A DNA stretch of 64,000 nucleotides. Origin: Gemmiger formicilis. GTDB lineage: Bacteria > Bacillota > Clostridia > Oscillospirales > Ruminococcaceae. Made by a program: the position numbers and the translations under genes. The notes beneath the pieces are model-generated. The model worked only from the letters and a program-made list of their open reading frames with translations, made no database searches and had not been told where the DNA came from. Positions 7,800 to 15,507 of the stretch are shown one piece after another (the stretch's first letter is position 1; every line of letters begins with the position of its first letter). The DNA lies in contig NZ_FUYF01000002.1 in NCBI RefSeq assembly GCF_900167555.1, positions 1 through 64,000 on the forward strand, read 5' to 3'.

Positions 7800-7952
7800 T
7801 TGGCTTCCCCCTCGGGGGAAGCTGTCGGCGGCCCCGCCCGCCGACTGATGAGGGGCAAACTTACTGTAATTGCCCATGAACGGGTTGCTGAGGCAAACTT
7901 GCCCCTCATCCGGCCCTGCGGGGCCACCTTCCCCCAAGGTGGAAGGCTTTAG
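7800..7952. repeat. Family C inverted repeat element
   Basis: About 150 bp with inverted ends: GCTTCCCCCTCGGGGGAAGC then GACTGATGAGGGG on the left; CCCCTCATCCGGCCCTGCGG then CCTTCCCCCAAGG on the right. Same plan at 10254-10403, 15945-16075, 33510-33665 and 36315-36470. It lies between argS and its likely terminator. Confidence 0.8.
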
Positions 7953-7960
7953 CTTTACTT

Positions 7961-9718
7961 TTACATCGTCTCCGGTGCATTCACCTTGAACATCGTCAGA
8001 ATGTTGTGGATGACCCCGCGCACGGCCAGGCAGAGCGCGATGCGGCCCTGCTGAACGGCACCCTCGGCATCCAGGATGCGGCAGGCGTTGTAGAAGCGGT
8101 GATACGCAGACGCCACATCGATGCAGTAGCGGGTGATGCGCGCCGGGTCGTACTTCTCGGCGGCGGCGGCGATCTCGGCGGGGAAGGCGGCCAGCAGGCG
8201 GATCAGCGCCTGCTCGGCGGGGTCGGTCAGCACGCTGGCGTCCACGGCGTCCGCGCCCTCAAACTTCACGCCCTCGCTCTCGAGCTTTTTCAGCACCGAG
8301 CAGATGCGCGCGTGGGCGTACTGCACATAGTAGACCGGGTTCTCGCTGTCGTTGCGCACGGCCAGGTCCAGGTCAAAGTCCAGCGTGGACGAGCTCTCGC
8401 GCTGGTTGAAGAAGAACCGTGCGGAATCAATGGGTACCTCGTCCAGCAGGTCGGTCAGGGTGATGGCCTTGCCGGTACGCTTGCTCATGCGCACGGGCTT
8501 GCCGTCGCGCATCAGGTTGACCATCTGCATCAGCACGATGTCCAGACGGCTGCCGTCCAGCCCGATAGCGTCCATCGCGCCCTTCATGCGGGCGACGTGG
8601 CCGTGGTGGTCGGCGCCCCAGACGTCGATGGCCTTGTCAAAGCCGCGCACGGCCAGCTTGTTGTAGTGGTAGGCAATGTCGGCGGCAAAATAGGTCGGGA
8701 TGCCGTTGGCGCGGACGAGCACCTCGTCCTTGGCCTCCTCCTCGCTGCCGTCGTCGGTCTTGCGCTTGTTCACGACGCCGTACTTGGCGGCGTACTGGGC
8801 GCTGCGGTACATGATTGCGCCGTCCTCGGCCTTGTAGCACGCGCCGGTCTCCAGCAGCTTGTCCACCACGGCCTTGACTGCGCCGGAGCTGTGCAGGTCG
8901 CTCTCGTGGAACCAGACGTCGTACTTGATGCGATACTTGCCGAGATCGCGCTGCAAACCGGCAATGTTCTTGGGCAGGGCGTCGGCAACGATGGCCTTTT
9001 TCAGCTCGTCAAAGTCCTTGTTGACGTAAGCGTCGCCGTGGACCTCGGCAAACTCCTTGGCGCGGGCGATGATGTCCGCGCCCTGGTAGCACTCCTCGGG
9101 CAGCGGGCAGGCGTCCTCGCCCTTGTACAGCTGCAGATAGCGGATGGCCAGGCTCTTGCCGAACTTCTCGATCTGGTTGCCCGCGTCGTTGATGTAGAAC
9201 TCGCGGGTCACGTCGTAGCCGGCCCAGTCCAGGCAGGCGGCCAGGCCGTCGCCCAGTGCGCCGCCGCGGGCGTTGCCCATGTGCATGGGGCCGGTGGGGT
9301 TGGCGGAGACGAACTCGACGTTATACTTCTTGCCTGCGCCCGCGTCGGTGCGGCCATATTCAGGGTTGGCGACAGCGGCACGCACGACGCTGGTGAACCA
9401 GTCCTGGCCCAGGAACAGGTTGATGAAGCCGGGGCCGGCGACCTCAAAGCGGTCAAACAGGCTGCCTTCCAGCTGCAATTTTGCGGTAATGGCTTCTGCG
9501 ATCTGGCGCGGTGCCTTGTGGAAGGCGCGCGCACCGGCCATAGCCACGTTGGACGCAATATCGCCGTTTTTGACGTCAGCCGGGATCTCGACGATGAAGT
9601 CGGGCAGTGCGGCCTCGGGCAGGGTGCCGTCGGCGACAGCCGCCTTGACGGCGTCGGTCAGCAGCGTGCGCGCCTGTGCCAGCGCCGCCGCCCGCGGGTT
9701 GTAGTTTTTATAATCCAT
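7961..9718 (-). CDS. argS: Arginine--tRNA ligase
   Basis: Charges tRNA-Arg (585 residues, class I). The HIGH-type motif appears as ANPTGPMHMGNARGG and the KMSKS-type loop as PVRMSKRTGKAITLTDLLDEV. An N-terminal additional domain, arginine pocket features (NDAGNQIEKFGKSLAIRYLQ) and a C-terminal DALR anticodon-binding domain (VQYAHARICSVL onward) are present. ATG follows an AGGAGG-type site (minus strand, CCACAGGAGGTTCATC). It lies 81 bases downstream of the DUF1934 gene, the same pairing as ywiB-argS in Bacillus. Confidence 0.98.
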   Translation of the reverse strand: MDYKNYNPRAAALAQARTLLTDAVKAAVADGTLPEAALPDFIVEIPADVKNGDIASNVAMAGARAFHKAPRQIAEAITAKLQLEGSLFDRFEVAGPGFINLFLGQDWFTSVVRAAVANPEYGRTDAGAGKKYNVEFVSANPTGPMHMGNARGGALGDGLAACLDWAGYDVTREFYINDAGNQIEKFGKSLAIRYLQLYKGEDACPLPEECYQGADIIARAKEFAEVHGDAYVNKDFDELKKAIVADALPKNIAGLQRDLGKYRIKYDVWFHESDLHSSGAVKAVVDKLLETGACYKAEDGAIMYRSAQYAAKYGVVNKRKTDDGSEEEAKDEVLVRANGIPTYFAADIAYHYNKLAVRGFDKAIDVWGADHHGHVARMKGAMDAIGLDGSRLDIVLMQMVNLMRDGKPVRMSKRTGKAITLTDLLDEVPIDSARFFFNQRESSSTLDFDLDLAVRNDSENPVYYVQYAHARICSVLKKLESEGVKFEGADAVDASVLTDPAEQALIRLLAAFPAEIAAAAEKYDPARITRYCIDVASAYHRFYNACRILDAEGAVQQGRIALCLAVRGVIHNILTMFKVNAPETM

Positions 9719-9756
9719 GATGAACCTCCTGTGGGGGATTTTCTATTGCAATAACG

Positions 9757-9787
9757 CGGTTGGGCCGGACATGTCCGGCCCCTACAG
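9757..9787. repeat. Family A unit between DUF1934 gene and argS
   Basis: Palindrome variant GGGCCGGACATGTCCGGCCC then CTAC: relative to the common form, G-to-A and C-to-T changes are compensated on the two arms. Confidence 0.8.
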
Positions 9788-9799
9788 GGAAGCGAATTT

Positions 9800-10237
9800 T
9801 TACGCCTCCGGCAGTTTATCCACCGTAATATCGACTAAGTTCCGGCTGATGAAGCTCTCGGCGCCGGAATCGAGGGTGTAGCTGAATTTCAGACTGCCGC
9901 CGTTCTCGTCGAGCCGCTGCTCAATGACGTCGGCGGCCACGCCCAGACTCACAGAGCCGTAGCCGGTCTCATAATGGCAGAGATGGCGCGTGCCCTTCTC
10001 GATGATGAGCTGGCTCGACTGCTTGCCGAACCGCAGCATCGAGACCTTGCGCGCGTCCTCGGCCACCTTGACCGTCGTTGTGCAGCCCTCATAGCCGGTG
10101 GTCTCGGTCTCCTTGTAGACAATATAGTAGGCACCGTCCTTGTGGACGAGCGAGCCGCGGGTCATCAGCTCCACGGTATCCGTGTCGCCCCGCTGCTCCA
10201 TCGTGCCCTTGATGGTGATCAGATAGTTTTCTTCCAT
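9800..10237 (-). CDS. DUF1934 domain-containing protein (YwiB-like)
   Basis: 145-residue beta-rich cytoplasmic protein resembling the DUF1934/YwiB family (calycin-like barrel). Recognisable stretches: ITIKGTMEQ at the start, YYIVYKETETTGYEGC, RFGKQSSQLIIEKG and YTLDSGAESFISRNLVDITV at the end. No catalytic motif is evident and its biochemical role is unknown. Position immediately upstream of argS is conserved in Firmicutes and supports the assignment. Confidence 0.85.
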   Translation of the reverse strand: MEENYLITIKGTMEQRGDTDTVELMTRGSLVHKDGAYYIVYKETETTGYEGCTTTVKVAEDARKVSMLRFGKQSSQLIIEKGTRHLCHYETGYGSVSLGVAADVIEQRLDENGGSLKFSYTLDSGAESFISRNLVDITVDKLPEA

Positions 10238-10253
10238 GGTGTACCTCTACGCT

Positions 10254-10403
10254 AAAGCCTTCCCCCTCGGGGGAAGGTGGCCCGCAGGGCCGGATGAGGG
10301 GCGACCTTCCGTCATTGCTCGGTAAATGGGCGGCCACGGCAACCCGCCCCTCATCAGTCACCTTCGGTGACAGCTTCCCCCGAGGGGGAAGCCTTTTTTC
10401 CCC
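10254..10403. repeat. Family C inverted repeat element
   Basis: Complete copy between murI and the DUF1934 gene: left arm GCCTTCCCCCTCGGGGGAAGG and GGATGAGGGG, right arm CCCCTCATC and CTTCCCCCGAGGGGGAAGCC. It ends only a few bases from the murI stop codon, so its right-hand hairpin could shape the murI transcript end. Confidence 0.8.
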
Positions 10404-11218
10404 TAGTACGTCTCAATCGCGATTCTTTCCACCGTTCCGCCGGCGTACTCGCCCAGAAACGTGTGTGCCAATTCGTCAAAATTGTCGGGGGTGTCGCTGA
10501 CAAAATACCGCGCGGTGCCGCCTGTTTTTTTGCCGTTCAGCAGCCCTAAATCGTCCAGCGCCGCCGCGGCGGCCTGCGCCGTGACCTTGCCGGAATCGAC
10601 AAGATGCACCTCGTCGCCCATAAAGTCCCCGATCATCTTTTTCAACAGGGGATAGTGGGTGCAGCCCAAAATCAGCGTGTCAACGCCCGCGTCCTTCAGC
10701 TCCTGCAGATACTCCGCAATGATCAGCTTTGTGACCGGGTTGCCGTCGTTGAAATAGCCGTTCTCGACCAGCGGCACAAACATCGGGCAGGCGCGGGCAA
10801 AAATCTGCACGTCGGGCATCATGTCGCGGATGATGGCGGCATACGACCCGCTGCGCACCGTGGCCGCTGTGCCGATGATGCCGATTTTGCGGTTCCGCGT
10901 CGCGTCCACCGCCGCGCGGGCCGTGGCACCCACAACGCCGGTAAACGGCACGGGCAGCCTGGCGGCCTCCTCCGGCGGATAGGTCGAGGACACCGTGCCG
11001 CAGGCGGCAATGATAAATTTAACGTCCTGCTGCAATAAAAAGCGGATGTCCTGCCGCGCGTACTGGACAATGATGTCCCGCCCGCGGCTGCCGTAGGGCA
11101 CGCGGCCCGTGTCACCGAAGTAGACGATGTCCTCACCGGGCAGCACGCGGCGCAGCTGGCGCACGGCGGTCAGCCCGCCCAGGCCGCTGTCAAACACGCC
11201 GATGGGCCGTGTGTCCAT
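10403..11218 (-). CDS. murI: Glutamate racemase
   Basis: Makes D-glutamate for peptidoglycan. 271 residues with the start IGVFDSGLGGLTA, the first catalytic Cys73 in AACGTVSS and the second Cys186 in LGCTHYP, and DTGRVPYGSR. The usual ACNT motif reads ACGT here (Gly for Asn), a variation worth noting but with both cysteines intact. Its ATG overlaps the ddl stop by one base (TGATG), so the two cell-wall genes are translationally coupled. Confidence 0.97.
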   Translation of the reverse strand: MDTRPIGVFDSGLGGLTAVRQLRRVLPGEDIVYFGDTGRVPYGSRGRDIIVQYARQDIRFLLQQDVKFIIAACGTVSSTYPPEEAARLPVPFTGVVGATARAAVDATRNRKIGIIGTAATVRSGSYAAIIRDMMPDVQIFARACPMFVPLVENGYFNDGNPVTKLIIAEYLQELKDAGVDTLILGCTHYPLLKKMIGDFMGDEVHLVDSGKVTAQAAAAALDDLGLLNGKKTGGTARYFVSDTPDNFDELAHTFLGEYAGGTVERIAIETY

Positions 11219-12327
11219 CAGTAGGCCCCCTTCCGGCGGTGGACGGCCAGCGTCAGCAGCTTGTCGACCAGCGCAGGATAGCTGTAGCCCTCGTGCTCCA
11301 TCAGCTTGGGGTACATGCTGATGGACGTAAAGCCCGGCAGGGTGTTCAGCTCATTGCAGAGCACCCGCCCGGTGCTGCGCTCGACGAAGAAGTCGCAACG
11401 GGACAGGCCGGAGCAGCCCAGCGCCAGATACGCCTTGCGGGCCTCGGCGCGGACCTCGTCGAGCTTTTCCTCGCTCAGATGCGCGGGGATGACGGTCTGG
11501 GACACGCCGTTTTTGTACTTGTCGTCGTAGGTGTAGAACTCGGCCCCGGCCAGGATCTCGCCCGGGCGGGTCGTGGAGACGGTGGACGGGTCATCGGGGT
11601 TGCCGATGGCGGCGCACTCGACCTCCTGCGCGTCCACGAACTCCTCAAACACGACCTTGTCGTCCTCGCGCAGGGCGATTTCGACGCCCCTTTCCAGCGC
11701 GGCGCGGTCCGCAACCTTGGAGATGCCGACGCTGGACCCCGCGTTGGCGGGCTTGACGAAGATGGGGTAGCCGAGCTTTGCCTCGATGCCGTCCAGCACC
11801 ACAGGGCCGTTCAGCTCCAGATCGGCGCGGCTGGCGGCGACCCACTTGCAGTGGGGGACCCCGGCGGCGTCCATCAGGGCGTTGGCGACGGCCTTATCCA
11901 TGCAGACGGCGCTGCCCAGCACGCCGCAGCCCACATAGGGGATGCGGGCCAGTTCAAACAGGCCCTGGATCGTGCCGTCCTCGCCGTTTTTGCCGTGCAT
12001 GACGGGTGCGCAGATGTCAATGTGGACCAGCTCCGCCCTGCCGTCCTTCAGCAGCCAGATGCCGTGGTCCTTCCGGTCCGGGCTGAGCACGCAGGGCGTG
12101 CAGTCGCCCTGCTCCCAGCTGCCGTCGGCCATAGCCTCGGGCGTGGGGCAGCAGGCCAGCCAGCGGCCATCCTTCGTGATGCCCACGGGGAAAACCTCAT
12201 ATTTGTCCGCGCAGGGCTTCTGACCCAGTGCGCGCAGCCAGGCCGAGGCCGACACGCAGCTGACGTCATGTTCACTGGAAACGCCGCCGAAGAACAGTGC
12301 GACGCGCAGCTTGGAATTTGTATTCAT
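11218..12327 (-). CDS. ddl: D-alanine--D-alanine ligase
   Basis: ATP-grasp ligase making D-Ala-D-Ala for peptidoglycan (369 residues). Motifs: FFGGVSSEHDVS (N-terminal loop), HGKNGEDGTIQGLFE, the glycine-rich ATP loop KPANAGSSVGISKV, and the metal site CNELNTLPGFTSISMYPKL. ATG 12327 follows AAGGGAGTCTTTTTG. A TTG one codon upstream is less likely. First gene of the minus-strand ddl-murI-DUF1934-argS series. Whether the product prefers D-Ala or D-Lac cannot be settled by eye, but nothing suggests a vancomycin-resistance cluster. Confidence 0.97.
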   Translation of the reverse strand: MNTNSKLRVALFFGGVSSEHDVSCVSASAWLRALGQKPCADKYEVFPVGITKDGRWLACCPTPEAMADGSWEQGDCTPCVLSPDRKDHGIWLLKDGRAELVHIDICAPVMHGKNGEDGTIQGLFELARIPYVGCGVLGSAVCMDKAVANALMDAAGVPHCKWVAASRADLELNGPVVLDGIEAKLGYPIFVKPANAGSSVGISKVADRAALERGVEIALREDDKVVFEEFVDAQEVECAAIGNPDDPSTVSTTRPGEILAGAEFYTYDDKYKNGVSQTVIPAHLSEEKLDEVRAEARKAYLALGCSGLSRCDFFVERSTGRVLCNELNTLPGFTSISMYPKLMEHEGYSYPALVDKLLTLAVHRRKGAY

Positions 12328-12454
12328 CAAAAAGACTCCCTTTGTTCAATGTGGCCGTGCCCTTTGGGCACACTACAAGTCTTCAGCTTATTATCATAAC
12401 ATATTATGCGTGCGTTGGCTAGATTATTTTTGGAAAATTTCTGAACCGGGAACG

Positions 12455-12912
12455 GCAGTCCGTAGGGGCCGGGCATGCCCGGCCCGCAGCCTTGCCGTTG
12501 CCGCCCATTTATCATTTGCATCGTAGGGAGGGGTCTTGACCCCTCCGCTGCCTTCCGCCGCCGTTCACCTCCGCGGGGCGTCGGGGACGCCGCCCCCTAC
12601 AGCGGCAACCCGTAAGGCTTCTCATTGCCGCCAACCTCCCCGGCGGCCTGGGGGCAGGCCGCCCTACATCCCACATTACCATATTCCGTAGGGGCCGGGC
12701 ACGCCCGGCCCGCAGCCTTGCCATCGCCACCCATTTATTTTTATATTGTAGGGAGGGGGCTTGACCCCTCCGCTGCCTTCCGCCGCCGCTCACCTCCGCG
12801 GGGCGTCGGGGACGCCGCCCCCTACAGCGGCAATCCGCATGGCTTCTCATTGCCGCTAACCTCCCCGGCGGCCTGGGGGCAGGCCGCCCTACATCCCACT
12901 TTATCACAGTTC
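12455..12912. repeat. Tandem duplication of a 226-bp block of repeat modules
   Basis: Two head-to-tail copies (about 12459-12684 and 12685-12910) of the order: family A palindrome, GTAGGGAGGGG...CCCCTCC, CGGGGCGTCGGGGACGCCGC, AACCCGTAAGGCTTCTCATTG, GGCCTGGGGGCAGGCCGCCC. They differ at scattered positions, so the duplication is not recent. The 12328-12940 gap holds no gene; its first 120 bases are AT-rich and probably contain the ddl promoter, which I could not place confidently. Confidence 0.85.
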
Positions 12913-12940
12913 GCAGGGTGGGGTGCCCTCACCCCGCCGC

Positions 12941-13090
12941 AACTCTGACGGCAATGCCTATGTTGCCTACACCAAGGACAGCAATGAGGCAGGTACCTAC
13001 AGCGAAGTCTCTAAGACTAATAAGCTTGACGCTGGTTTTACGGCGAATGCTAATAGCACTTTGAACGGCAAGACTGGTAACGAAGCCTGA
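12941..13090 (+). pseudogene. 3' remnant of a surface- or pilin-like protein gene
   Basis: An open frame of 49 codons without a start ends at TGA 13088-13090 and is followed by a good terminator. It reads NSDGNAYVAYTKDSN at its start and TLNGKTGNEA at its end: small, polar, Asn/Thr/Gly-rich, like the C-terminus of a secreted or pilin-like protein. Codon use (AAT, ACT, GCT, GGT) is AT-richer than neighbouring genes. The 5' part is replaced by a repeat module (GGGTGGGGTGCCCTCACCCC near 12917), so the gene appears deleted by, or rejoined at, the repeat. The family is not identifiable from this length. Confidence 0.55.
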
Positions 13091-13111
13091 TTTTGAGTTT
13101 CATTAAATTCC

Positions 13112-13137
13112 ACCACCTCCCGTGGTGGGATTTTTTA
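13112..13137 (+). terminator. Terminator after the gene remnant
   Basis: CCACCAC CTCC GTGGTGG-type hairpin (TCCACCACCTCCCGTGGTGG) followed by GATTTTTTAT. It supports the reading that an intact gene once ended here. Confidence 0.75.
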
Positions 13138-13159
13138 TACCCTCTACCTTATAATACCC

Positions 13160-13410
13160 GCTCTGTAGGGGCCGGGCATGCCCGGCCCTCAACCTTGCCA
13201 TAGCCGCGCGGCCCCGGGTCAGCCGTAGGGGAGGGATTTATCCCTCCCGCAGAAAAGCCTCCCTTGTCAAAGGGAGGTGGACGCCGAAGGCGGCCAGAGG
13301 GATTCTGACGGGCCTTGCCCTGCACGTCCTCCCCCCGCAGCCGGGCAGGAATCCCTCCGCCTCGTTTACGCTCGGCACCTCCCTTTGACAAGGGGGGCCT
13401 TTCGACAATC
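13160..13410. repeat. Family A unit plus family E inverted pair
   Basis: A family A palindrome at about 13168-13190, then TAGGGGAGGGATTTATCCCTCC, then a full family E element: CCTCCCTTGTCAAAGGGAGG, a central part with AGAGGGATTCTGACGGG and AATCCCTCC, and CCTCCCTTTGACAAGGGGGG as the inverted right end. It ends 30 bases before the HTH-protein start. Confidence 0.75.
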
Positions 13411-13440
13411 CGTCCCTACAACCTCCGAAAGGCGGTTACC

Positions 13441-14358
13441 ATGCCCCAAACTCCAAAGCTGTCTCCACAACAAAAGGTCGCGCTTGTGGAAAAAATCAAA
13501 GCAGGCGAGATCAGCCGTCAGGCCGCGGCGCAAAGCGTCGGCGTCAGTAACACCACCGTGCGCCAATGGCTGCGCATCTATGAATCCGAGGGTGCAGACG
13601 GCCTTGCACCCCGGGAAAAGTCCCGCCACCTTACTGCCGAGGAAAAGCAGGCCGCCGTGGCGGAGTACCTCGCGGGCGGGGTCTCACTGTTTGACGTCTG
13701 CAAAAAGTACGGCATCCGCAGCCCGCAAAACCTGCAAAAGCTCGTGGAAAAGGCGCAGGCGGGCGGCGAGCTGCGCGGCTACCACGGCGCGTCCCGCCAC
13801 AGGGGCGGCGCGTACACCACCGCCGCGGACCGGGAAAAGATCGTGCGGGAATGCCTGGCCGACGGCTGCGATTACGGCGCAGCTGCGTTAAAATATAACG
13901 TCGATTACAAGGCGCTGGTGCATTGGGTGGGGCAGTACCGTGCGGGCGCGGCCCTGCACGACGCCCGTCACAGCAGCGAGGGCACAAGCCGCGCCAAGGG
14001 CCGCGCCCGCACCGTGCCGCCGATGCAGCGGATGGTTATGGTGCTGGACTGTCTGGAAAACCGAAAAAATTACGGCGCTATGGCGCAGAAATACGCGATA
14101 GCCTACCACCAGATCTACCGCTGGGTGCAGCGCTATCTGCAGGACGGCTGGCTCGGCATGAATGACCGCCGCGGCCCCGCCGACGACCCAGACCCAGCGG
14201 GGGAGTGGGGGAAGATCGCCCCCGCTGGTGAGGCCGACGCGGAGCTGTGGGTAGCCAAATGCAAAGGCGTACCGGAGGCTTTGCCCGCCATGCTGCGCCG
14301 CGCCGGGTACAGCTGGATGATGATTGCAAAAATTTTGTTTGATCTGGCGCGGATGTAG
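13441..14358 (+). CDS. Multi-HTH protein, transposase-like DNA-binding region without catalytic domain
   Basis: 305 residues. Several helix-turn-helix units resembling those at the N-terminus of IS3/IS150-type transposases: residues about 8-50 (KLSPQQKVALVEKIKAGEIS, then QSVGVSNTTVRQWLRIYESEG), about 60-100 (AAVAEYLAGGVSLFDVCKKYGI), about 125-165 (EKIVRECLADGCDYGAAALKYNV then ALVHWVGQYR) and about 198-240 (VLDCLENRKNYGAMAQKYAIAYHQIYRWVQRYL). No DDE/rve integrase domain follows, and no terminal repeats or target duplication are evident. ATG 13441 follows AAAGGCGG. It may be a domesticated transposase fragment or a regulator; function is unproven. Confidence 0.75.
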   Translation: MPQTPKLSPQQKVALVEKIKAGEISRQAAAQSVGVSNTTVRQWLRIYESEGADGLAPREKSRHLTAEEKQAAVAEYLAGGVSLFDVCKKYGIRSPQNLQKLVEKAQAGGELRGYHGASRHRGGAYTTAADREKIVRECLADGCDYGAAALKYNVDYKALVHWVGQYRAGAALHDARHSSEGTSRAKGRARTVPPMQRMVMVLDCLENRKNYGAMAQKYAIAYHQIYRWVQRYLQDGWLGMNDRRGPADDPDPAGEWGKIAPAGEADAELWVAKCKGVPEALPAMLRRAGYSWMMIAKILFDLARM

Positions 14359-14452
14359 GGGCCGGGCATGCCCGGCCCTCAGCCTTGCGTAATTGCCCGT
14401 GAACGGGCAGCCGTCCACAGTTGCGGGCCGGGCATGCCCGGCCCCTACAGCG
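14356..14452. repeat. Two family A units in inverted order
   Basis: GTAGGGGCCGGGCATGCCCGG overlapping the HTH-gene stop region (about 14355-14380) and GGGCCGGGCATGCCCGGCCCC at about 14427-14447. Together with the infC leader they account for the 14359-14683 gap. Confidence 0.8.
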
Positions 14453-14476
14453 CTGCAAAAAACTTTCCAAATCCCC

Positions 14477-14505
14477 TTGACACGCCCTTGTTTTTATGAT
14501 AAACT
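14477..14505 (+). promoter_or_regulatory. Promoter of the infC-rpmI-rplT operon
   Basis: Perfect TTGACA at 14477-14482, 17-base spacer, TAAACT at 14500-14505. It lies about 180 bases before infC, leaving room for a regulatory leader. Confidence 0.7.
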
Positions 14506-14511
14506 ATCCCT

Positions 14512-14650
14512 TGTAAAAAAAGCAGCAACCGGCAGTAGGCCGTCGGCTCACCTTGAGGGTTTGCAAAAGCCCCGGGTCATACCATGATTACGCACAACAG
14601 GTGCGCAACTTCGTATGTTCGGCGGCTGCTTTCAATGGCAGCCGCTTTTG
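14512..14650 (+). promoter_or_regulatory. infC leader with attenuator
   Basis: The leader contains a strong intrinsic terminator before infC: GCGGCTGC (14622-14629) pairs with GCAGCCGC (14638-14645), followed by TTTTGT. Upstream lie other paired segments, such as CGGCAGTAGGCCG and TGCGCA around 14590-14610. In Bacillus the same operon is controlled by a leader that ribosomal protein L20 binds. By analogy this leader probably attenuates the operon in response to L20, but I cannot confirm the L20 site. Confidence 0.6.
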
Positions 14651-14683
14651 TCATTATCATACACTTGTGGGAGGTGTGTTACA

Positions 14684-15214
14684 ATCGCCAGCAACAGCAA
14701 ATCCAACGAACTGGAGATCAATGAGCAGATCCGCGACAAAGAAATCCGCCTGATCGGGGCAGATGGCGCGCAGATGGGCATTATGAGCCCGCGCGACGCA
14801 CTGAAGATGGCTATCGACAAGGACCTTGACCTCGTCAAGGTCGCGCCGCAGGCCAAGCCGCCGGTGTGCAAAATTCTTGATTACGGTAAATACCGGTTCG
14901 AGATGCAGAAAAAGGAAAAGGAAGCCAAGAAGAACCAGAAAGTGGTTGAACTCAAGGAGATCCGCCTTTCCCTGAACATCGACACCAACGACTTCAACAC
15001 CAAGGTGAACCAGGCTGCCAAGTTCCTGCAGCAGGGTCACAAGCTCAAGGTGAGCATCCGGTTCCGCGGCCGTGAGATGGCACATACCAGCCTGGGTCTG
15101 GATGTCCACAAGCGTTTTGCCGAGGCGTTGGAGGGCAAGGCCGTCATCGACAAGCAGCCCAAGCTTGAGGGCCGCAGCATGATGATGTTCATGTCCCCCG
15201 TTCCCAACAAGTAA
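14684..15214 (+). CDS. infC: Translation initiation factor IF-3 with an ATC start codon
   Basis: IF-3 binds the 30S subunit, discriminates against non-canonical start codons and prevents subunit joining. 176 residues from ATC 14684, in line with the family. N-domain: NEQIRDKEIRLIGADGAQ, DLDLVKVAPQAKPPVCKILDYGKYRFE; linker Lys-rich; C-domain: EIRLSLNIDTNDF, KVSIRFRGREMAH, EGRSMMMFMSP. GGGAGGTG ends 9 bases before ATC and no in-frame ATG, GTG or TTG lies near it. Extending to the upstream ATG 14615 would place the start before the attenuator hairpin. A rare start that IF-3 itself rejects is the known autoregulatory device in Escherichia coli infC (ATT). Confidence 0.95.
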   Translation: MASNSKSNELEINEQIRDKEIRLIGADGAQMGIMSPRDALKMAIDKDLDLVKVAPQAKPPVCKILDYGKYRFEMQKKEKEAKKNQKVVELKEIRLSLNIDTNDFNTKVNQAAKFLQQGHKLKVSIRFRGREMAHTSLGLDVHKRFAEALEGKAVIDKQPKLEGRSMMMFMSPVPNK

Positions 15215-15243
15215 GAAAGTAAACTCTCTAGGAGGAAACAACA

Positions 15244-15450
15244 ATGGCTAAAATGAAGCTCAAGACCCTTTCCGGCGCCAAGAAGCGCTTCAAGATGACT
15301 GCTTCCGGCAAGATCAAGCGCAATGCGTCCAAGCGCCGTCACATCCTGACCAAAAAGACCACCAAGCTCACCCGCGGCCTGCGTATGCCCAAGTACGTCG
15401 ACAAGACCAACGAGGCTGCCGTCAAGAAAATGATGCCCTACGGTGGCTAA
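15244..15450 (+). CDS. rpmI: 50S ribosomal protein L35
   Basis: 68-residue basic protein of the large subunit; typical KMKLKTLSGAKKRFKMTASGKIKR start and RHILTKKTTK. ATG follows AGGAGGAAACAACA. Second gene of the infC operon, 29 bases after infC. Confidence 0.98.
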   Translation: MAKMKLKTLSGAKKRFKMTASGKIKRNASKRRHILTKKTTKLTRGLRMPKYVDKTNEAAVKKMMPYGG

Positions 15451-15507
15451 TCACTAAGACATTTAAAGGTCAGTTACTACCAGTTACAGACAAAGGAGAT
15501 ATAAAAC

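Noticed and set aside
13441-14358. Complete insertion sequence
   Set aside because: No catalytic integrase domain and no terminal inverted repeats with target duplication; flanks are the ordinary intergenic repeat families.
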